From assembly GCF_000302595.1 (NCBI RefSeq), contig NZ_JH947125.1, forward strand, positions 384,884 to 448,883: a stretch of 64,000 bases of DNA. Direction: 5' to 3'. The position numbers and the translations under genes were made by a program. Position 1 is the first letter of the stretch. The number at the start of each line of letters is the position of its first letter. Under the pieces are notes generated by a model, which had not been told where the DNA came from, did not search any database, and saw only the letters and a program-made list of their open reading frames with translations. This DNA comes from Pedobacter arcticus A12. Lineage in GTDB: Bacteria; Bacteroidota; Bacteroidia; Sphingobacteriales; Sphingobacteriaceae. This document shows, piece by piece, positions 54,624-63,348 of the stretch.

Positions 54624-56060
54624 TTATTTTACAATTTTTATGCTCTTGCTATTTCCGTTTTGCAAAAGCGTAGCTACATAAATACCAGCGTTTAGCGATG
54701 GTGCTGCTAAACTGATATTATTTAATCCTTTAGTAGCCGAAAAAGATTTAGAAAACACTTTTCTTCCAGATAAGTCTGTTAAGCTTAAGCTTGCAGTACC
54801 TGTTGCCGTTGCATCAAAAGAAGCATTTAAAGTATTATTGCTAAGGTTTGCAGAAAAAGCATTTGCTGCTGATAAGCCACCGTCAACCGCCACAACGATA
54901 TCAGAAACAGTTGCAGTACCGTCTTTGTCAACTTGTTTTAATTTGTAGTAATTGGTACCTGCTTGTGGAGCGTTATCTAAATAGCTGTAAGTATTAACTT
55001 GGTTAGACGTTCCTTTACCTGCAATGCTGGTTAGGGTAGTAAAAGTTTGGCCTTCTGTAGAACGTAAAACATCGAAATGATCGTTGTTTAGTTCTGAAGC
55101 TGTTTTCCAGTTTAAACGGATGCCGTTGTTGGCTTTTTCTCCTGTAAAAGAAGTTAGAGAAACTGGAAGGGGGTCTGTTGCTGCTTGATAAGTAACTTGT
55201 AAATTTGATAGTTTTATTGTTTCTTGAGTGGCATTTCCCGCAACTGCGATTGATAGCGTATTAAGTGCAGGTTTTGTAGCACTAACATAAGCGTCAGATT
55301 TTGGAAATTCAAAGGTGAATCTGGTGCCGTTCACGTAAATGTGATACTTTCCAGCTGTAAGCGCAACACTATTGAGATCAGCGGGATTGTATTTATAATT
55401 AATGCTACTTGCAGTATTGTTTGCAAATATTTCAATATTTTGTGAAACGTTTGGTTTAATTAAATTTACATTGTCTGGCGCATCAGTTTGGCCTGATCCG
55501 TTAGCCGGTTTGTATTGCGTTTTAAAAGTTGTACTCAGTATTAACCTAAATGAGCCGAAAATGGTTGCGTCTGCATTGGAGAAAGGACTACTAGAATTTG
55601 TTAGCGCACTGCTACCATCTCCGGCATTGTAATTACCAAGGGCTATTACGATTGGGTTTGCGTTAGCTCCCGAAAAATTAGTTAAATCTAATGTAAAAGA
55701 GAATTTAGCAATAGCATTTGAATTTCCAATACTGTGAACAGCCACTTTAGCATTTCCAGATGTGCCATTTTTGATTGACAAAACTGATCCAGAAAGTTTG
55801 AATTCTGCATCTGTAATGTAGGAAAGTGCTCTCAATCTATAATCTCCTTTTGATGGAAAAGGAAAAAAGCGGTTATTGTCTCCACTATTTGGAGCTTCAT
55901 AAAAGCTTGGTGAGGCAACACCTGCAGCAGTCGTGTCATTTGCGGGTGACGCACCTCTATTCCAATCTACATTTATCACTCGATTATAAGGAGTAAACTG
56001 TGCTTGGGCAGCTCCCGCTACCAACATTAGCATTAAAAAACTTTGTACGATTTTTTTCAT
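54624..56060 (-). CDS. T9SS-exported protein of unknown function with the repeated module
   Basis: 478 residues. Signal peptide to 20 (LVAGAAQAQ). Residues about 25-295 form a beta-rich domain (NVDWNRGASPANDT, GNAKVAVHSIGNSNAIAKFSF, IVIALGNYNAGDGSSALT, AGKYHIYVNGTRFTFEF) that resembles the two modules of the 1,287-codon neighbour. An Fn3-like block (NGIRLNWKTASELNNDHFDV) and a type-A T9SS tail (ending GNSKSIKIVK) follow. There is no catalytic motif I know. Its place among lyases suggests polysaccharide binding, as a free or surface-attached module. It lies 33 bp after a PL8 gene and is followed by a strong terminator. Confidence 0.75.
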   Translation of the reverse strand: MKKIVQSFLMLMLVAGAAQAQFTPYNRVINVDWNRGASPANDTTAAGVASPSFYEAPNSGDNNRFFPFPSKGDYRLRALSYITDAEFKLSGSVLSIKNGTSGNAKVAVHSIGNSNAIAKFSFTLDLTNFSGANANPIVIALGNYNAGDGSSALTNSSSPFSNADATIFGSFRLILSTTFKTQYKPANGSGQTDAPDNVNLIKPNVSQNIEIFANNTASSINYKYNPADLNSVALTAGKYHIYVNGTRFTFEFPKSDAYVSATKPALNTLSIAVAGNATQETIKLSNLQVTYQAATDPLPVSLTSFTGEKANNGIRLNWKTASELNNDHFDVLRSTEGQTFTTLTSIAGKGTSNQVNTYSYLDNAPQAGTNYYKLKQVDKDGTATVSDIVVAVDGGLSAANAFSANLSNNTLNASFDATATGTASLSLTDLSGRKVFSKSFSATKGLNNISLAAPSLNAGIYVATLLQNGNSKSIKIVK

Positions 56061-56093
56061 GATTTTAATTTTTAAGTGTATAATTAATTGATT

Positions 56094-59000
56094 TTAAAGT
56101 TTTATAAATTTTTGGCTATGCTTTATTTTCTCTGTTGTTACTTTAATAATATATTCTCCAGTATTTAACTCTTCCAGAAACACCGGAAAAAGGTTAAGCC
56201 CCATTTTAATATTTATATCTTTTTTGAACCGGAGTTGCCCGTTTAAAGCATACACAGTTATAGTTCCCTTCTCTTCTTTCTCAGATCTAAAACTTACGTT
56301 TATGAATGAAGAAACGGGGTTGGGATAGCATTGGATTTGAGAATTTATAAATGGAAGCTTAACTGTGGTTGTCCGTTCATCACTAATGGTACCATCAGCG
56401 TCAACAGTTTGCAGTTTGTAATAAAGCGTTTGGTTTGTTTTTGCAAAGTTTGCGTCGGTATGGTTATAAGTTGTTTTTATGGACGAATTACCGCTTGCAT
56501 TAACTGTTGCAATCTCTTCGAAACTTAACCCATCATCACTACGGTAAAGCACAAATTTTTTAACATTCTTTTCTTCAACACTTGTCCAGTTCAACTTAAT
56601 GCCCGTAGACTGATAGGTGCCAATAAAATCGAGTAGTTTTATGGGTGTAACATTTGATTTTTGAAGCAATATACTGGAAGCAAAACCGTCTTTAACTGTA
56701 AAACCAACGTATAGTGTATTTGCTGTTTGGTTTACACTCGCACTGTTTGGGTTCGTTATTACTGTGTAATTGCCTGTTAAGCCCAAATTAATTGTTTGCG
56801 GACTAGATACAAAATCACTGACCGAATTTGTTATCGCATTTAAATTTGGATTGTTAATGGTAACCAAAACTTTATCAGTATCGTATTCTTTAACGTTAAT
56901 TAAAGCTTGCTCAGAAACACTGGTTACCAAACCTACATTTACACCCATTTTATATTTGAAAAACACATAAGCCGTAGTGTTCTCTGGAATATATTTAATT
57001 GCGTGAAAATCCGCAGTTTGGTTTAGTACCGTATAAACATTGCCGGTTTCCAACGTTGTGGCTAAATCTTTCATTTCTGTTGGCGTAACTCCCGGGGCAA
57101 CTACATATTCATATTTCGCTGGCGCACTTGCAAGCGGCTGATTGCCATGGATTAGATAGGCTCTTGTAAAGTTTGCGGTATTGGTTTCTGCTCCGGTTAA
57201 TGAGGTGTAATCTGGCGTAGTTTGCGTTCCTAGTTCAACCTTGTAACTATCATTTCCTGCCGGAAGGTAAAAGCCTGTGCCTTGCGAACTGGTTAGCCAT
57301 TTGTAATTGGTAGCTAAACTGTAACTACTAGCAAATGGATTACGTACTTCAGGATTTGTAGAATTATTATTCATGGTAGGTGCAGCAGTAGTACTTACCG
57401 TTTGAAAAAGATTTGACACTACACTGCCTTGGTTGTTGCTTACGCTGATATCGCTACCCAAACAAATCAATATGTTATCAAAAGCAAAAACAGATTTTTT
57501 AAATTTTAGATTACTGGTGGTGTAGTAATTTGTATTTCTTTGCTGAAAATCTATCCCAAAAATGCCGTTTTTACCTAAAGAGAGTGCGCCGGCAAAATCG
57601 TTTACTTGATATTCATCAGCTCTAGATTGTTGCGCTTGTAACTTATTAAACGGTAAAACTACAGTGGTTGCACCAGGCATATAATTCCAGTCCCAGCCGG
57701 CACCATTTAAGATGTAGCCAGAATCTTCCAAAGTTCCGTTATACAAAATCTCTAAAGAGCCGTAGCTTTGGTATCTACCATATCTATTTTGTGTAGGGTA
57801 GATTTCTGTGCCAAACAAATATGACGTTAGACCTTTCATAACAGCAGTCCAGTTGCCACTCTTCTTTACTCCTAAATTCGCATAGTTATAAGCATAAAAT
57901 CCATCATAATCTTTTGCTGGAGTTGCGTAGGTGCTTACACTGTAAGTATAATTATATAAAGCAGCCATTTCTGGTTCAAAAGGTTCACCAATAATATCGC
58001 CTCCAATTTCAACTAACCTTCTAAACTGTACATCATTTATCGGAATCTTGGTAGGAAACGGCGTTCTTCCAGATTCTGAGTTTGCATAAACCCCACCTTT
58101 AGAAGACTCTAAAAAGATGCTTTTATAAGCAAAGGCCATGTTATCATAAGCGCCCTGACTGATTTTGAAAGCTGTGCCTTTTAATGCATAAGCTCTATCA
58201 ACCCAAGTTGCAAAGGCATACATGTAACTCATTTGATGAGATTGATGATGAAAACCTGTGCCGTCTGGTTTAATACCATCTCTAAACCCTTGGCTGATAT
58301 CCGTGTTCCGCTCTAAAAAGTTTTTGAGGTATTTTAAATCGCTTACAGCTTCATTATTTGAAGTTAAAGCGCAAGCCGTCTCAAATAAGAAAGTCAATTT
58401 AATATGTACAAAATCTGTGTTTTGCCCTGGTGTTGGATTTAGTTCGTAAATTTTATTATATTCATGAGACCATTTCAATAAATTAATTACATCTGTTCTT
58501 AAAGGTTCGGGATAGATTGATAAAGCTTCTAAAAAACCTAAGGGAAATTTTCTTGCATTGTCGTAAGAGTTAGTAGCTAAATCGTTTCTTCCTCCTTCTG
58601 AAATGCCTTGGTCTATAATATATTCGGTAAACAGTAATAATTTATCTTTTGCATCTGTATCGTTATTTTTCAAAAAAGCTCTTGCCAAAGATTGGATATG
58701 AGTGGAGACTAACACCAAAAGGGTAGGGTCATTGGTCTCTAAAATCCCTTTACCTTTGATAGAATTATCAGGGTTGCGGGTAATTCCACAGTTGGTTACG
58801 TAAGTTTTAGCAGCAGTAACAGCAGTTGGGGTTACGCTTCCGATATTTCTTGTATAATTGGACTTTACAATAGCTAAACTACTAAGTTCAGCAATGGATG
58901 CCGGTAGAATGCTTACGTTCGATTTCTTGAGATAAGCACCTAATGGGTCTTGTGGAGATTCTATCTTGAAATGCTGATAATCCAGCGCCATGTGGGGCCC

Positions 59001-59543
59001 AGGCTGTCTAATCTCTGTATTCCCAATAAACGTAAAATTATCAAAAAATAGTGTTCTGGTAGTTCCAGCGGGAGCTACCTTTTTATAAGTGATTCTACAT
59101 TGGTTTAGGTTGAAACTAGCCTTCTCGTTGCCATTGTTATAATCGTAACGGTAACTGCGGTGGTAATCTCGCCAGCCTACAAAATTTAATAGCATGGTGC
59201 CTGTACGTTGCACTACGCCACTATTATCTAAAAATTCGAATATTAGTTGGTCGTTATTTGCTTCTGAGCTGTAAACGTATAGTTGTGCCGAACTGGCTGT
59301 TGCACTTCCCACCTCGCCAGACGGTATATTTAGGCTACTTGCCATTATTTTTTTATTATCTGTGGCAACCCATTTAATAGCTTTGGTTCCGCTTTTAACA
59401 TGTTCTCCACTTGTAGTAAGACTTATAGAAGCGTCTGTGCTGAAATAACTGGGCACACCGCTTTCAAAATCTGTAAACCGCGTTTGGGCATTTACAAATA
59501 CCGAGAAAAATAGGAGTAGAAGGAGTAGTAGTGTTTTTCTCAT
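56094..59543 (-). CDS. PL8 lyase with T9SS sorting tail
   Basis: 1,149 residues, signal peptide to 20 (FVNAQ). Lyase-type N-terminal sandwich about 22-175, then the toroid with H433 and Y440 (HHQSHQMSY), R493 (SESGRTPF) and E598 (YGSLEI). The His-Tyr-Arg spacings (7 and 53) equal those of the other PL8 enzyme here; the Arg-Glu distance is shorter (105 against 114). GWDWNYMPGATTVVLP is shared. After about 1,000 an Fn3-like block (SVEEKNVKKFVLYRSDDG) and a T9SS tail (CYPNPVSSF, ending HSQKFIKL) send it outside the cell. Its ATG overlaps the upstream sulfatase stop (ATGA). Chondroitin-type substrate by family; endo or exo mode unknown. Confidence 0.9.
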   Translation of the reverse strand: MRKTLLLLLLLFFSVFVNAQTRFTDFESGVPSYFSTDASISLTTSGEHVKSGTKAIKWVATDNKKIMASSLNIPSGEVGSATASSAQLYVYSSEANNDQLIFEFLDNSGVVQRTGTMLLNFVGWRDYHRSYRYDYNNGNEKASFNLNQCRITYKKVAPAGTTRTLFFDNFTFIGNTEIRQPGPHMALDYQHFKIESPQDPLGAYLKKSNVSILPASIAELSSLAIVKSNYTRNIGSVTPTAVTAAKTYVTNCGITRNPDNSIKGKGILETNDPTLLVLVSTHIQSLARAFLKNNDTDAKDKLLLFTEYIIDQGISEGGRNDLATNSYDNARKFPLGFLEALSIYPEPLRTDVINLLKWSHEYNKIYELNPTPGQNTDFVHIKLTFLFETACALTSNNEAVSDLKYLKNFLERNTDISQGFRDGIKPDGTGFHHQSHQMSYMYAFATWVDRAYALKGTAFKISQGAYDNMAFAYKSIFLESSKGGVYANSESGRTPFPTKIPINDVQFRRLVEIGGDIIGEPFEPEMAALYNYTYSVSTYATPAKDYDGFYAYNYANLGVKKSGNWTAVMKGLTSYLFGTEIYPTQNRYGRYQSYGSLEILYNGTLEDSGYILNGAGWDWNYMPGATTVVLPFNKLQAQQSRADEYQVNDFAGALSLGKNGIFGIDFQQRNTNYYTTSNLKFKKSVFAFDNILICLGSDISVSNNQGSVVSNLFQTVSTTAAPTMNNNSTNPEVRNPFASSYSLATNYKWLTSSQGTGFYLPAGNDSYKVELGTQTTPDYTSLTGAETNTANFTRAYLIHGNQPLASAPAKYEYVVAPGVTPTEMKDLATTLETGNVYTVLNQTADFHAIKYIPENTTAYVFFKYKMGVNVGLVTSVSEQALINVKEYDTDKVLVTINNPNLNAITNSVSDFVSSPQTINLGLTGNYTVITNPNSASVNQTANTLYVGFTVKDGFASSILLQKSNVTPIKLLDFIGTYQSTGIKLNWTSVEEKNVKKFVLYRSDDGLSFEEIATVNASGNSSIKTTYNHTDANFAKTNQTLYYKLQTVDADGTISDERTTTVKLPFINSQIQCYPNPVSSFINVSFRSEKEEKGTITVYALNGQLRFKKDINIKMGLNLFPVFLEELNTGEYIIKVTTEKIKHSQKFIKL

Positions 59544-61120
59544 TTTATGGATGTTAGCTTAATCTGTGTATCATTTGTTCTGGAGCCATCAGGCCAAGGA
59601 ATATGTTCGCCTGTTGTTTTGCTTACTGGTAACTGCGCTTTGTAGTTTTTTAAATATTGAGTTAAAAGTGCTGTTAACGCAATGGCTTTCTTTGGGTATT
59701 TTTTTGCCAGATTATGTTGCTCGCCAATATCAGCCGATAGATTGTAAAGTTCTGCGTTTTGTTTTTTGTAATCGTAAACTAACTTCCAATCTCCTTGACG
59801 TAAAGCACTAAACCAAGAAATTCCTGGAGCATCTTCTGGAATCCATCTGTTAGGGTAGTGCCAAACCAACACTCTTTTGTTATCTATAAGATCGGGGTTT
59901 TTAATACTGCCCAAGAAACTTAGTCCGTCTGGTTGTTGCACCGTGGTCCGGTCTTTAACACCAGCAATATCTAAGATGGTAGGGAAAAAATCCTCAATTA
60001 ATAGGTAACGCTTGGCAATTGTTTTAGGTTTGGTAACACCGGGCCAACTCACAATCATGGGCTCTCTGACTCCTCCTTCATAAACAGAACCTTTTCCAGC
60101 TTTTAGCGGATAGTTTTGTGTATGTGCAATACCAGATCGTGGCGGAACTCGGGAGAGTCCTCCGTTGTCCGACATGAAAATAATCACCGTATTATCGGTG
60201 AGTTTGTTTTTATCTAGCCAATTCATTAAATCGCCCAAACTTTTGTCCATCCCTTCAATTAGGGTGGCATAAGCGATTTCTCCTTTGCTTAAACCTTTAT
60301 TCTTGTATTTCTCAGCAAATCGGACATCAGCTTCTAATGGTATATGTATCGCATATTGCGACATGTACAAAAAAAATGGTTGTTGTGTTGTTTTGGCTTT
60401 TTCTAATGCGATGATCGCTTCTTTAGTAAGTGCTTCTGTTAAAAAAGTGTTTGTGTTGTAGTACTTTTCTAAACCAGGAACGGCCTGTAGGCTTACTTTT
60501 CCGTTTATAGGTTTATTCCCAAATTCGGTTTCACTGAGGTAACTAGCGGGGCTACCGATCTGATTGCCAGCAATATTTACGTCAAAACCAAAGTTGATCG
60601 GATTATCTCCGGGTGTGTTTTTAGATGCATAATGCGCTTTCCCACAGTGTATGGTATAATAACCAGCATTTTTTAACAGCTGTGGAAGAGCAGTAACATG
60701 TACAGTGTTTTTAATGTTTGCTACTGGACTCATGCCATCTATATTCCAATCTACGGGTTCGTAAACGCTATCAGGATAATCAGAACTGATGTTTTTTTGT
60801 ATTGCTGTCCAGTTGGTTACACGGTGATGCGATGCATTCATCCCCGACATCAAGCTTACTCGCGTTGGCGTACACACGGGAGTAGCATAAGCATTCGTGA
60901 ATTTTGTGCCCCTAGCCGCCAGTTTTTCCATATTTGGCGTGTGGTAAAGCTGGTTACTAGGAGTAGATTTCTCCCAAAAAGGTAAGGATGTATCCTGCCA
61001 GCCCATATCATCCACTAAAAATAAGACAATATTAGGTTGTTGCTGTACAGTTTGCGCTTGTGCCGCCAGCTGTAAAACAGACAGTAAAACAATACCCTTA
61101 AAGAGAAATCTACCCTTCAT
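59540..61120 (-). CDS. Sulfatase with CTPTR active-site motif
   Basis: 526 residues with a signal peptide to about 23 (LQLAAQAQ). Type I sulfatase: NIVLFLVDDMGWQDTSLPFW (metal Asp pair), formylglycine motif CTPTR with C83 in place of the common CxPSR, GKAHYASKNTPGDN, and FMSDNGGLSRVPPRSG. The group with CTPTR includes enzymes that remove 4-O-sulfate from galactose or GalNAc (from memory), which would fit chondroitin-4/dermatan sulfate. Its stop overlaps the start of the PL8 gene by ATGA, and it lies 13 bp after the GH105 gene. A maturase must act in trans. Confidence 0.9.
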   Translation of the reverse strand: MKGRFLFKGIVLLSVLQLAAQAQTVQQQPNIVLFLVDDMGWQDTSLPFWEKSTPSNQLYHTPNMEKLAARGTKFTNAYATPVCTPTRVSLMSGMNASHHRVTNWTAIQKNISSDYPDSVYEPVDWNIDGMSPVANIKNTVHVTALPQLLKNAGYYTIHCGKAHYASKNTPGDNPINFGFDVNIAGNQIGSPASYLSETEFGNKPINGKVSLQAVPGLEKYYNTNTFLTEALTKEAIIALEKAKTTQQPFFLYMSQYAIHIPLEADVRFAEKYKNKGLSKGEIAYATLIEGMDKSLGDLMNWLDKNKLTDNTVIIFMSDNGGLSRVPPRSGIAHTQNYPLKAGKGSVYEGGVREPMIVSWPGVTKPKTIAKRYLLIEDFFPTILDIAGVKDRTTVQQPDGLSFLGSIKNPDLIDNKRVLVWHYPNRWIPEDAPGISWFSALRQGDWKLVYDYKKQNAELYNLSADIGEQHNLAKKYPKKAIALTALLTQYLKNYKAQLPVSKTTGEHIPWPDGSRTNDTQIKLTSIK

Positions 61121-61133
61121 ATTTCAAATTGTT

Positions 61134-63326
61134 TTAATAAGTTACAATTAAGGGAGTAGCTAAACTTTTGCTATACACCTCTAAGTATTTAATCCAGTCA
61201 ATTTCTTTTGGGAAACTTGGATTTCTGCTCCAAGCATTACCTTGGTAATATGTAAAAGCTTGGTTTTTAGAAATAGTTTTCAAACCTAAAAGATGATTCG
61301 CTTCATCAACAAGTTTAAACTTTTCATCTGCAGGGAAAATCACACCTACACCAATCATTCCGTTGTCAACTTTACCGTCGGTTTTGTCCCAATAGCTTAC
61401 GTAATTGTTGATATGGTCTATCTTGATGCTTCCGTCATTGGCATGTTTGGTAACGCCGGCAGCAATGGGTAAAGAAGCACCTTTGAAATAATAGTGACTC
61501 ACAATTTTATTAAGGTTTGAGCCCGCATCCAACGAAATATGTTTTGTTTGGGTAACTTGCTGACCGTTAACGTTCCACGCAACAAAGTATAGTTCAAAAG
61601 TTAAACGAATAGGACCGTTGTCAATAATTTTGTAAGACGAGTAATTTTTTGGAAAAATAAACTTACCGTCTATAAACGGCGCCGAATCTCCAGAACCTAA
61701 TGACATACCAACTTTGTAGCCGTCCATTCCCTGTCCGTGGTTGGTGTGGTAATCCCCATTTTTATACCATTTGTTTAATAATAATTCGGATGTGTTTTTA
61801 GACCACACATCTAATCCTTTAGCATTGTCAGACTGTGTTTCTAAAGCAGCGCCGTACATTCTAAAAGCTACCTTATCATTCTCCCAAGCAAAATCATCAA
61901 AACGTTCTGGTACTTGACGACCATAAACTTTTGAAGTATAGTTTTCTCTTTTGCCTTCTTTAATGGTAAAAAACAATTCTGTTCCTGCTGAAATATCTGT
62001 TTGGAAAATTAAGGTTTGAGGTCTCTTTTTTCCGTTAAACAATAGTTGCGATGGAATTTGCTTTCCGCTGATTACGTCTATAACAACAACGTTATCTGCA
62101 TTAACCTTTTTGTTACGCTTGGTAATAGCGCTCCAAGAAACTTCAACGGTTTGTGCCATACGCTGTATTCCCATTGTGTTTTTTACGTTTACCAAAAGGC
62201 CGCCAGCTAAGTTTAGTTCCATCTTATAGATTTCGCTACCTGCTAATAAAAAGGCACCAACACCGTAAACGTCGGTATCATCATAAGTTACGCCTTGTGG
62301 GTCGCGACCTTGTGCTTGTACGTAGCCTAATTTTCCGTTCGGGTGCACAGATGTTACCAATGCTGTCCAGGCGTTTTTAACTACTTCTTTGTAATCGTTA
62401 TAATTCAGCAAACCGTTGTTGATTCCCCAAGCCAAAGCGTATGCAAAAAAGCCAGTACCACTTGTTTCTTTAGCAGGAAAACTAGCTGGATCTAACAAAC
62501 TAGCATGCCACGAGCCATCTGGTTGTTGTAGCGATGCAATTCTTTTAGACATTTCTTTAAACTGCTTCTCAAATTTTTTCCTAGCGGGATGATTTTGTGG
62601 CATTACTTCTAAAATTCGGACTAAGCCTCCCATTACCCAACCATTTCCTCTTCCCCAAAAAACCTTGGCGCCGTTGTTTTCTTTTTTATCGAAATATCTG
62701 CTATCGCGATAGAAAAGATGTTCTGCATTATCATATAAATAATCACTGCTTTTCCACCAAAGTTTAGAAGCGGTATCTAAATATTTTGAGTCTCCGGTAG
62801 CCTGTGTTAGGTATCCCAAGGCTGGTGGACCCATAAATAAGGCATCGCACCAAGCCCATTCTCTATTGTAAATTTCGTTTACCCAAAGTAAAGACTCTGT
62901 GTGTGGTAAAGTAACAATGGTATCTGCCCTGTTTTTAAACTTTGCAATGTATTTTGGGTCTTTGTAAATCTGATAGAGTTGTGAGTAGGTTTGTCCCACA
63001 CAGTAATCATCGGCGAAATACCGCTCTGGGCCTAATCCCCATTTATTGTCATTACCTACCTCAATCAGTTTTTTATAGTAGGTATTATCATTTGCAATTT
63101 TACCCCAAGCCATCATCCCGGTATAAAGTGCGCCGTTTGTCCAATCGGTTTTTGGTGTTTTCCAACCATTTTCGGCTAAATCTTTCCACTGCCAATCAGC
63201 AGTTTTTTTCATGATGTGGATAATGCTGTCGGGTTGTAAATTGCTTTGCGCAAAAGTGATGCTGTAAGTGCTTGCAAAAAATAAAAAGAAGCTTAGCTTT
63301 AAAAAATGAGTTAATCTAGTTTTCAC
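61134..63326 (-). CDS. GH105-DUF4861 unsaturated uronyl hydrolase
   Basis: 730 residues from GTG 63326, signal peptide to 26 (STYSITFAQ). Residues about 35-370 are a GH88/GH105 alpha/alpha barrel: RYFADDYCVGQTYSQLY, WAWCDALFMGPPALGYL, FWGRGNGWVMGGL, SGTGFFAYALAWGIN and VYGVGAFLLAGSEIY. D106 and D161, 55 residues apart as in YteR, are the likely catalytic pair. The rest (about 375-730) is a DUF4861-type beta domain (KTISKNQAFTYYQGNAWSR). It should remove the 4,5-unsaturated uronate left by the lyases. No GH88 is present in the window, so this enzyme probably fills that step. Confidence 0.88.
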   Translation of the reverse strand: MKTRLTHFLKLSFFLFFASTYSITFAQSNLQPDSIIHIMKKTADWQWKDLAENGWKTPKTDWTNGALYTGMMAWGKIANDNTYYKKLIEVGNDNKWGLGPERYFADDYCVGQTYSQLYQIYKDPKYIAKFKNRADTIVTLPHTESLLWVNEIYNREWAWCDALFMGPPALGYLTQATGDSKYLDTASKLWWKSSDYLYDNAEHLFYRDSRYFDKKENNGAKVFWGRGNGWVMGGLVRILEVMPQNHPARKKFEKQFKEMSKRIASLQQPDGSWHASLLDPASFPAKETSGTGFFAYALAWGINNGLLNYNDYKEVVKNAWTALVTSVHPNGKLGYVQAQGRDPQGVTYDDTDVYGVGAFLLAGSEIYKMELNLAGGLLVNVKNTMGIQRMAQTVEVSWSAITKRNKKVNADNVVVIDVISGKQIPSQLLFNGKKRPQTLIFQTDISAGTELFFTIKEGKRENYTSKVYGRQVPERFDDFAWENDKVAFRMYGAALETQSDNAKGLDVWSKNTSELLLNKWYKNGDYHTNHGQGMDGYKVGMSLGSGDSAPFIDGKFIFPKNYSSYKIIDNGPIRLTFELYFVAWNVNGQQVTQTKHISLDAGSNLNKIVSHYYFKGASLPIAAGVTKHANDGSIKIDHINNYVSYWDKTDGKVDNGMIGVGVIFPADEKFKLVDEANHLLGLKTISKNQAFTYYQGNAWSRNPSFPKEIDWIKYLEVYSKSLATPLIVTY

Positions 63327-63348
63327 GATAATTGAGTTTAATATTTAA

